From Siphonodentalium dalli (taxonomy: Eukaryota > Mollusca > Scaphopoda > Gadilida > Siphonodentaliidae), in NCBI GenBank assembly GCA_032622095.1, contig CP136069.1:203282690-203346689 (forward strand): a stretch of 64,000 nucleotides of DNA, in the 5' to 3' direction. The notes under the pieces are model-generated. The model ran no database searches. It was not told the DNA's origin and was given only the letters and a program-made list of their open reading frames with translations. Positions 23,401 through 35,400 of the stretch are shown piece after piece; the stretch's first letter is position 1; each line of letters opens with the position of its first letter. A program made the translations under genes and the position numbers.

Positions 23401-26400
23401 CGTCGATCTTAGCTGTTTTGTGCCATTTAATTACAGAAAATGATGTATATATGTACCTTATAATTCTCATTGTACATCGCGATTATATATATTAAATATA
23501 AGTATAGACAGCAATTAGCCACTATAGGACAACTAAATACGTCTGATTTCTATCTTTGAACATGGTAGCCAAAAGCTCGGAGATCGCTATGGACCGATGA
23601 CGCGCGTAAATTATAATAGCTATGAGACTGATCAACTGCTAGCGTTATCCGCGGTCTATCCGTCTCAGATTCCGCGTTATGTAATATAGCTCAGAATTTA
23701 AACAACACGTGTTCCCGGCATCGAAAACTGCATTTTGGCGGTGTTTTCTTTTGAAGTTTACTTTCAAATTCGGAGCGTTCTTTGACACTTGACAAAACGT
23801 CATCCGTTATTCATGTTTATTTTAAACATGATAAAGCTGCAGGCGTACACATGTGATGAATGCAACATGGTGTATAAATCGTAAGCATCTCCAGGACAAC
23901 GACCCACCTATGGAATCATCTGTCCAAGAAGCATCCAGCACTACATAAACAGGCTAAGCTGCGACTGCTGTTGCATCTTCCGCAAGTTTATAACAACGGG
24001 TGATTCCGAATGTTGATTTGCAATTTTGCATGCACATGCATGCAATCTGTACAAATTTTGCGTGATTTTAGTTCCAATAATCTGTTTAGTGGTTATATAT
24101 TAATCGTCGTGACGGCCGCTTTGACGTTTTAATCAATTATCATTTGAAGTTAATAGTATTGCAAATGACGGTCATCGCCACATAAGTTATGATTTAACTT
24201 CGGGCATGTAGTTCATGGAACGTTTCACAAATCGTCTAATCGTTGACAAAACATGCCCAATTGAGAATACAACATACATATATATGATTCGAATCGATAT
24301 TCGATTCGATTTCCTGAATTCGATTCGATATTCGATTCGATCAAAATCTCCAATTCGCAGGACCCTAGAATGAGGTCCCCGGAGGGTGAATTTGGTGATG
24401 CTAGCCCGCTATGCGGGGTAGCATCACTAAATTCACCCTCTGGGGACCTCATTCTGCAAATGACAGTCACGCTATTTCAAGGCTTGATTCAACTCCTTGC
24501 CTCCCGGAGTCATGTTGGGTTTACATCATTCTTACTGAGATTATAATGAATTAAATAATTGGGCAGTCTATTTATAGATCATTTGCTACAGTGTAATCTG
24601 TATGTGCATGCATTCATTAGTTTCGTGAAATTCTCAGCACAAGAGCGATGTTGTAAGTACTCTGTAGTCCATATAAACCATGGGAATCAGCCAATGCACC
24701 GAGAGAACAGATTCGATAAAAGATTTGAATCAGGGCAGCTGATTTCGAATCGAGTTGAATCAGACAGATGATTCAGAATTGCAATGAAAAAAATCGATTC
24801 GCAGGGCCCTACCTGAATGCACCTTCAACAAACCTCGACTATGGAGGAATTCTCTACCTGAATGCACCTTCAACAAACCTTGACTATGGAGGAATTCTCT
24901 ACCTGAATGCACCTTCAACAAACCTTGACTATGGAGGAATTCTCTACCTGAATGCATATCTAACTAACCTTGACTATGGAGGAATTCTCTACCTGAATGC
25001 ATATTTAACTAACCTTGACTATGGAGGAATTCTCTACCTGAATGCATATTTAACTAACCTTGACTATGGAGGAATTCTCTACCTGAATGCATATTTAACT
25101 AACCTTAACTATGGAGGAATTCTCTACCTGAATGCATATCTAACTAACCTTGACTATGGAGGAATTCTCTACCTGAATGCATATTTAACTAACCTTGACT
25201 ATGGAGGAATTCTCTACCTGAATGCATCCTCAACTAACCTTGACTATGGAGGAATTCTCTACCTGAATGCATATCTAACTAACCTTGACTATGGAGGAAT
25301 TCTCTACCTGAATGCACCTTCAACAAACCTTGACTATGGAGGAATTCTCTACCTGAATGCATATTAACTAACCTTGACTATGGAGGAATTCTCTACCTGA
25401 ATGCATATTTATCTAACCTTGACTATGGAGGAATTCTCTACCTGAATGCATATTTAACTAACCTTAACTATGGAGGAATTCTCTACCTGAATGCATATTT
25501 AACTAACCTTGACTATGGAGTTTAACTAACCTTGACTATGGAGGAATTCTCTACCTGAATGCATATTTAACTAACCTTGACTATGTTTAACTAACCTTGA
25601 CTATGGAGGAATTCTCTACCTGAATGCATATTTAACTAACCTTGACTATGGAGGAATTCTCTACCTGAATGCATATTTAACTAACCTTGACTATGGAGGA
25701 ATTCTCTACCTGAATGCATATTTAACTAACCTTGACTATGGAGGAATTCTCTACCTGAATGCATCTTCAACTAACCTTGACTATGGAGGAATTCTCTACC
25801 TGAATGCATATTTAACTAACCTTGACTATGGAGGAATTCTCTACCTGAATGCATATTTAACTAACCTTAACTATGGAGGAATTCTCTACCTGAATGCATA
25901 TTTAACTAACCTTAACTATGGAGGAATTCTCTACCTGAATGCATATTTAACTAACCTTAACTATGGAGGAATTCTCTACCTGAATGCATATTTAACTAAC
26001 CTTGACTATGGAGGAATTCTCTACCTGAATGCATATTTAACTAACCTTGACTATGGAGGAATTCTCTACCTGAATGCATATATAACTAACCTTGACTATG
26101 GAGGAATTCTCTACCTGAATGCATATTTAACTAACCTTGACTATGGAGGAATTCTCTACCTGAATGCATATTTAACTAACCTTGACTATGGAGGAATTCT
26201 CTACCTGAATGCATATTTAACTAACCTTGACTATGGAGGAATTCTCTACCTGAATGCATATTTAACTAACCTTGACTATGGAGGAATTCTCTACCTGAAT
26301 GCATATTTAACTAACCTTGACTATGGAGGAATTCTCTACCTGAATGCATATTTAACTAACCTTGACTATGGAGTTTAACTAACCTTGACTATGGAGGAAT

Positions 26401-29400
26401 TCTCTACCTGAATGCATATATAACTAACCTTGACTATGGAGGAATTCTCTACCTGAATGCATATTTAACTAACCTTGACTATGGAGGAATTCTCTACCTG
26501 AATGCATATTTAACTAACCTTGACTATGGAGGAATTCTCTACCTGAATGCATATTTAACTAACCTTGACTATGGAGGAATTCTCTACCTGAATGCATATT
26601 TAACTAACCTTGACTATGGAGGAATTCTCTACCTGAATGCATATTTAACTAACCTTGACTATGGAGGAATTCTCTACCTGAATGCATATTTAACTAACCT
26701 TGACTATGGAGTTTAACTAACCTTGACTATGGAGGAATTCTCTACCTGAATGCATATATAACTAACCTTGACTATGGAGGAATTCTCTACCTGAATGCAT
26801 ATTTAACTAACCTTGACTATGGAGGAATTCTCTACCTGAATGCATATTTAACTAACCTTGACTATGGAGGAATTCTCTACCTGAATGCATATTTAACTAA
26901 CCTTGACTATGGAGGAATTCTCTACCTGAATGCATATTTAACTAACCTTGACTATGGAGGAATTCTCTACCTGAATGCATATTTAACTAACCTTGACTAT
27001 GGAGGAATTCTCTACCTGAATGCATATTTAACTAACCTTGACTATGGAGGAATTCTCTACCTGAATGCATATTTAACTAACCTTGACTATGGAGGAATTC
27101 TCTACCTGAATGCATATTTAACTAACCTTGACTATGGAGTTTAACTAACCTTGACTATGGAGGAATTCTCTACCTGAATGCATATATAACTAACCTTGAC
27201 TATGGAGGAATTCTCTACCTGAATGCATATTTAACTAACCTTGACTATGGAGGAATTCTCTACCTGAATGCATATTTAACTAACCTTGACTATGGAGGAA
27301 TTCTCTACCTGAATGCATATTTAACTAACCTTGACTATGGAGGAATTCTCTACCTGAATGCATATTTAACTAACCTTGACTATGGAGGAATTCTCTACCT
27401 GAATGCATATTTAACTAACCTTGACTATGGAGGAATTCTCTACCTGAATGCATATTTAACTAACCTTGACTATGGAGTTTAACTAACCTTGACTATGGAG
27501 GAATTCTCTACCTGAATGCATATTTAACTAACCTTGACTATGGAGGAATTCTCTACCTGAATGCATATTTAACTAACCTTGACTATGGAGGAATTCTCTA
27601 CCTGAATGCATATTTAACTAACCTTGACTATGGAGGAATTCTCTACCTGAATGCATATTTAACTAACCTTGACTATGGAGGAATTCTCTACCTGAATGCA
27701 TATATAACTAACCTTAACTATGGAGTTTAACTAACCTTGACTATGGAGGAATTCTCTACCTGAATGCATATTTAACTAACCTTGACTATGGAGGAATTCT
27801 CTACCTGAATGCATATATAACTAACCTTGACTATGGAGTTTAACTAACCTTGACTATGGAGGAATTCTCTACCTGAATGCATATTTAACTAACCTTAACT
27901 ATGGAGGAATTCTCTACCTGAATGCACCTTCAACTAACCTTGACTATGGAGGAATTCTCTACCTGAATGCATATTTAACTAACCTTGACTATGGATGAAT
28001 TCTCTACCTGAATGCACCTTCAACTAACCTTGACTATGGAGGAATTCTCTACCTGAATGCATATTTAACTAACCTTGACTATGGATGAATTCTCTACCTG
28101 AATGCATATATAACTAACCTTGACTATGGAGGAATTCTCTACCTGAATGCACCTTCAACTAACCTTGACTGTGGAGGAATTCTCTACCTGAATGCATATT
28201 TAACTAACCTTGACTATGGAGGAATTCTCTACCTGAATGCATATTAACTAACCTTGACTATGGAGGAATTCTCTACCTGAATGCATATATAACTAACCTT
28301 AACTATGGAGTTTAACTAACCTTGACTATGGAGGAATTCTCTACCTGAATGCATATTTAACTAACCTTGACTATGGAGGAATTCTCTACCTGAATGCATA
28401 TTTAACTAACCTTGACTATGGAGGAATTCTCTACCTGAATGCACCTTCAACTAACCTTGACTATGGAGGAATTCTCTACCTGAATGCATATTTAACTAAC
28501 CTTGACTATGGATGAATTCTCTACCTGAATGCATATATAACTAACCTTGACTATGGAGGAATTCTCTACCTGAATGCACCTTCAACTAACCTTGACTGTG
28601 GAGGAATTCTCTACCTGAATGCATATTTAACTAACCTTGACTATGGAGGAATTCTCTACCTGAATGCATATTAACTAACCTTGACTATGGAGGAATTCTC
28701 TACCTGAATGCATATATAACTAACCTTAACTATGGAGTTTAACTAACCTTGACTATGGAGGAATTCTCTACCTGAATGCATATTTAACTAACCTTGACTA
28801 TGGAGGAATTCTCTACCTGAATGCATATTTAACTAACCTTGACTATGGAGGAATTCTCTACCTGAATGCATATTTAACTAACCTTGACTATGGAGGAATT
28901 CTCTACCTGAATGCATATTTAACTAACCTTGACTATGGAGGAATTCTCTACCTGAATGCATATTAACTAACCTTGACTATGGAGGAATTCTCTACCTGAA
29001 TGCATATATAACTAACCTTAACTATGGAGTTTAACTAACCTTGACTATGGAGGAATTCTCTACCTGAATGCATATTTAACTAACCTTGACTATGGAGGAA
29101 TTCTCTACCTGAATGCATATATAACTAACCTTGACTATGGAGGAATTCTCTACCTGAATGCATATTTAACTAACCTTGACTATGGAGGAATTCTCTACCT
29201 GAATGCATATTTAACTAACCTTGACTATGGAGGAATTCTCTACCTGAATGCACCTTCAACTAACCTTGACTATGGAGGAATTCTCTACCTGAATGCATAT
29301 TTAACTAACCTTGACTATGGAGGAATTCTCTACCTGAATGCATATATAACTAACCTTGACTATGGAGGAATTCTCTACCTGAATGCATATTTAACTAACC

Positions 29401-32400
29401 TTGACTATGGAGGAATTCTCTACCTGAATGCATATTTAACTAACCTTGACTATGGAGGAATTCTCTACCTGAATGCACCTTCAACTAACCTTGACTATGG
29501 AGGAATTCTCTACCTGAATGCATATTTAACTAACCTTGACTATGGAGGAATTCTCTACCTGAATGCATATTTAACTAACCTTGACTATGGAGGAATTCTC
29601 TACCTGAATGCATATTTAACTAACCTTGACTATGGAGGAATTCTCTACCTGAATGCATATTTAACTAACCTTGACTATGGAGGAATTCTCTACCTGAATG
29701 CATATTAACTAACCTTGACTATGGAGGAATTCTCTACCTGAATGCATATATAACTAACCTTAACTATGGAGTTTAACTAACCTTGACTATGGAGGAATTC
29801 TCTACCTGAATGCATATTTAACTAACCTTGACTATGGAGGAATTCTCTACCTGAATGCATATATAACTAACCTTGACTATGGAGGAATTCTCTACCTGAA
29901 TGCATATTTAACTAACCTTGACTATGGAGGAATTCTCTACCTGAATGCATATTTAACTAACCTTGACTATGGAGGAATTCTCTACCTGAATGCACCTTCA
30001 ACTAACCTTGACTATGGAGGAATTCTCTACCTGAATGCATATTTAACTAACCTTGACTATGGATGAATTCTCTACCTGAATGCATATTTAACTAACCTTT
30101 ACTATGGAGGAATTCTCTACCTGAATGCATATTTAACTAACCTTGACTATGGAGGAATTCTCTACCTGAATGCACCTTCAACTAACCTTGACTGTGGAGG
30201 AATTCTCTACCTGAATGCATATTTAACTAACCTTGACTATGGAGGAATTCTCTACCTGAATGCATATTAACTAACCTTGACTATGGAGGAATTCTCTACC
30301 TGAATGCATATATAACTAACCTTAACTATGGAGTTTAACTAACCTTGACTATGGAGGAATTCTCTACCTGAATGCATATTTAACTAACCTTGACTATGGA
30401 GGAATTCTCTACCTGAATGCATATTTAACTAACCTTGACTATGGAGTTTAACTAACCTTGACTATGGAGTTTAACTAACCTTGACTATGGAGTTTAACTA
30501 ACCTTGACTATGGAGGAATTCTCTACCTGAATGCATATTTAACTAACCTTGACTATGGAGGAATTCTCTACCTGAATGCATATATAACTAACCTTAACTA
30601 TGGAGTTTAACTAACCTTGACTATGGAGGAATTCTCTACCTGAATGCATATTTAACTAACCTTGACTATGGAGGAATTCTCTACCTGAATGCATATTTAA
30701 CTAACCTTGACTATGGAGGAATTCTCTACCTGAATGCATATTTAACTAACCTTGACTATGGAGGAATTCTCTACCTGAATGCATATTTAACTAACCTTGA
30801 CTATGGAGTTTAACTAACCTTGACTATGGAGTTTAACTAACCTTGACTATGGAGTTTAACTAACCTTGACTATGGAGGAATTCTCTACCTGAATGCATAT
30901 TTAACTAACCTTGACTATGGAGGAATTCTCTACCTGAATGCATATATAACTAACCTTAACTATGGAGTTTAACTAACCTTGACTATGGAGGAATTCTCTA
31001 CCTGAATGCATATTTAACTAACCTTGACTATGGAGGAATTCTCTACCTGAATGCATATTTAACTAACCTTGACTATGGAGGAATTCTCTACCTGAATGCA
31101 TATTTAACTAACCTTAACTATGGAGGAATTCTCTACCTGAATGCACCTTCAACTAACCTTGACTATGGAGGAATTCTCTACCTGAATGCATATTTAACTA
31201 ACCTTGACTATGGAGGAATTCTCTACCTGAATGCATATTTAACTAACCTTGACTATGGAGGAATTCTCTACCTGAATGCATATTTAACTAACCTTGACTA
31301 TGGAGGAATTCTCTACCTGAATGCATATTTAACTAACCTTGACTATGGAGTTTAACTAACCTTGACTATGGAGTTTAACTAACCTTGACTATGTTTAACT
31401 AACCTTGACTATGTTTAACTAACCTTGACTATGGAGTTTAACTAACCTTGACTATGTTTAACTAACCTTGACTATGGAGTTTAACTAACCTTGACTATGG
31501 AGTTTAACTAACCTTGACTATGTTTAACTAACCTTGACTATGGAGTTTAACTAACCTTGACTATGGAGTTTAACTAACCTTGACTATGTTTAACTAACCT
31601 TGACTATGGAGTTTAACTAACCTTGACTATGGAGTTTAACTAACCTTGACTATGTTTAACTAACCTTGACTATGTTTAACTAACCTTGACTATGGAGTTT
31701 AACTAACCTTGACTATGGAGTTTAACTAACCTTGACTATGTTTAACTAACCTTGACTATGTTTAACTAACCTTGACTATGGAGTTTAACTAACCTTGACT
31801 ATGTTTAACTAACCTTGACTATGTTTAACTACCCTTGACTATGGAGTTTAACTAACCTTGACTATGTAGTTGACTAACCTTGACTATGTTTAACTAACCT
31901 TGACTATGGAGTTTAACTAACCTTGACTATGGAGTTTAACTAACCTTGACTATGTTTAACTAACCTTGACTATGTTTAACTAACCTTGACTATGTTTAAC
32001 TAACCTTGACTATGTTTAACTAACCTTGACTATGGAGTTTAACTAACCTTGACTATGGAGGAATTCTCTTATGTTGGTCAGCTCTTTATCAAATTTGTTC
32101 TTTATGCAAATCTGCGACCATCGCAGTCTGATCTGTGAAAGATATTTCCCAACATATATACAAAAGAACGATATGGTATTCATTATATTTATAGCAATGT
32201 TACCCAGGCATATAAAAGATTCCACTTCATTTAATAACCTTCCCATGACTGGAGCTTACTCGTAAAAACCCTCTGCCAACGCATATATAAGAGAACACAT
32301 TGGCCTAACAATATTTAGCTTGACATTGTAAGCCAGTGCATTGTCTTCTATATAAAGGGTAGAGATGAGCCGATAATCGGAAACGACAATCGGAATCTGC

Positions 32401-35400
32401 CGATTGTGGCCCATCGGATGACAATCGGTTTCAACATCGGCATTTCCGATTGTCTAAATAATAATCAGGTGCTTGTTTTTCTTCAATAAACTGTGTTAAA
32501 TATAACGATGTTTTGTTGAATAAATGACCAGTAAACATGGGGAAAGGGTAACCAAACACAAATTTGATGATATACAGCCAGGTCCTGCCAAACACAGGTA
32601 TAAACCCCCGAAAGTACCGTCACCTGAAACATAATTACGTGGTTGACTGCATTCACCACGCTTCAGTTATTATATATCGAATGAATTGAAATAAATATGT
32701 AAAATATCCCGACGAGACCCATTATATAGTGTAGTGTATTTACAACATCCCCCATTGTTCACCAATTAACAACTACTATTCAACGTAGTGACGGCTAATC
32801 ACCAGTATTCAAACTAATTCCAGGTCAGCCAGTAACCTCAATGACCTCTTATCTAAATGCCGACATCATAAAAACATGTAGACAGTAATCAAGTGTTGCG
32901 TCATCCTTAGTATTCAGTGTCTCTACAGTTGAGTTCAGGATAATGTGGTTTGTAATACGACCCTGCCTAACTATGCTTAAAAGCCATGTCCTGATTGGCC
33001 AGTGGCCCGAGCTACCATGGCTATCTCGTTCCAGTTTTGTGGTACAATTCTACTTTTTCCAAATGTACCACGAAAAAAATCGGTTTATTCAGATCGCCGC
33101 ACGCGATTTTTTCCTGTCTTTTCTAACTCCGCGCAAACGGGGCATCAACGGAGTACACCCGCACCTGTAACCCTTTGAATTTTGCTACATCTTGACAATC
33201 TTGCGAATTTTCTAGCGATTTGTCGCTTGAAACCAGTTTGGTTGCCAATGAATATGGTCCAAATGATGTTATGGTATATTTAAGAAATAAATACACGGTG
33301 TAGAGGTGTGTATGGTCAAGTTGTACCACAAAAAACTGATTGTAGGACGACGCGTAGCTGAGTCCTACAATCAGTTTTTTGTGGTACAACTTGACCATAC
33401 ACACCGATACACCGTGTATTTATTTCTTTTGTAATACGACTGAAAGTTTATGGTCACAATTCGACTGAATAGTCAACGAAATACTGCGCTTTTTCGGTCT
33501 CAGGTGAGAAAACATTTTGTGGTGTAATTCGTATTGGGCGTACTCGATTTCTTTGCATGGAGTACTCTGGTAATGCAGTGTCTTGTTATGAAATTCCCCC
33601 TGTTGACTTTTCGAGGCACCTCTTCTAGAAATAATCGTTGTGATTGGCTAAAAACCGATGTGTTTTCAGCGGCGCCCGTGCGTTTCATTTAAATTGTACA
33701 GGAAATACGATTGCGGTCATTTCTGTTTTGAACGTTGTTGGGGCAACATGAATATGATCATCGACTATGGACCATTTTCCTTACACAAAGCGATCTAAAT
33801 GATCTAGTTTACTAAACTAATCTTATTCCCCTTCTGTACTGGTGAACAAACGCTTTCATTTTCAACTTGATTCCGAAATATCGAATATGATCGAGATTCG
33901 AATCGACGAATGCACAGCCCGGACCCATGGATTTATTTTGTCATTTAATATACTTATTAAGTAACTTTCTTTGGTCGTAACATATATCAATATACCATAA
34001 CATCATTTGGACCATATTCATTGGCAACCAAACTGGTTTCAAGCGACAAATCGCTAGAAAATTCGCAAGATTGTCAAGATGTAGCAAAATTCAAAGGGGT
34101 GCGGGTGTACTCCGTTGATGCCCCGTTTGCGCGGAGTTAGAAAAGACGGGAAAAGTCGCGTGCGGCGATCTGAATAAACCAATTTTTTTCGTGGTATAAT
34201 TGGAAAAAGTAGAATTGTACCACAAAACTGGAACGAGATAGCCATGGTAACTCGGGCCACTGGCCAATCAGGACATGGCTTTTAAGCATAGTTAGGCAGG
34301 GTCGTATTACAATTCCAAATGTACCTGTAATCATGATTACATTTTGATTACTTTTTGATTACTTTTACTAAACTATCCATATGGATGGCTATAATAGAAT
34401 ACTCATATTCTCATACTATAGTACTGTCGAGTGTGCACAGATACAAACAACATATCAGAAAGTCAGTACAATTTGTTCAGGTGTTATGTTAGTGGTACAA
34501 TGTACATTCTGGCAGTGGACACAGATAACACACAATTGCTGAAATGTTGAATACAGCATGTATGGCAATAAACTTGTTATATAGAGACAAAGAACTGTTC
34601 TAATATGAACAAGCAGTCGCAGACGATGGTATCCCCCGCCGAATTGTGCAGTTGGGAAAGTGCAATCTCAATAATGTTTGCGTTCTCAGTATGTGCTAAA
34701 CAAGAGGTGAGATTTTGTCAAAAAGCCTGGCTTGCGAACTCACTTTAGGACTGACATTTGTGGAAATGAGCCCTGTGACGTCGTCCATTTGCAAACAAAA
34801 AAATAAACAAAGTCCAATAACTCTGCTGAAAATATCCGGCCGAACCTGGTTTGCGAACTCGTTCTAGATACTCGTCATGTGAACTCATATGCCAAAAATC
34901 TTTTAAATCCGTTGACATTTGTGGAAATGAGCCCTGTGACGTCTGTTTATTTTTTTCCAATAACTCTGCTGAAAATATCTGGCCGGACCTGGTTTGCGAA
35001 CTCGTTCTAGATACTGGTCATGTGAACTCATATACCAAAAATCTTTGAAATCCGTTGACATTTGTGGAAATGAGCCCTGTGACGTCGTCTATTTGGTAAA
35101 TTCAACAAAAATAATAAACAAAGTCCAATAACTCCGGTAAAAATATCCGGCCGGACCTGGCTTGCGAACCCATTCTAGGTAATGGTCAGGTGAACTCTTA
35201 TACCAAATATCTTTGCAATCCGTTGAGATTTATGGAAATGAGCCCTGTGACGTCGTCTATTTGCTATTTGGTAAATTCAACAAAAATAATAAACAAAGTC
35301 CAATAACTCCGGTAAAAATAACCGGCCGGACCTGGCTTGCGAACTCATTCTAGGTAATGGTCAGGTGAACTCATATACCACAAATCTTTGAAATCCGTTG

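Larger units (their letters stand above)
23154..24456. mobile_element. Paired FB2 palindromes split by a hAT insertion
   Basis: First palindrome 23154-23246; the second starts at 23257, is cut after GCAGAATGAGA, and resumes at 24368 after the hAT element. Rejoining restores the tandem layout of 22437-22632. Confidence 0.82.

Noticed and set aside
24768-25367. 199-codon plus-strand frame with [15 protein letters not shown] repeats
   Set aside because: Antisense reading of the exon 13 donor array; the meaningful relation is on the minus strand.
24812-32047. CRISPR array
   Set aside because: Units follow each other without unique spacers and the setting is a eukaryotic intron.
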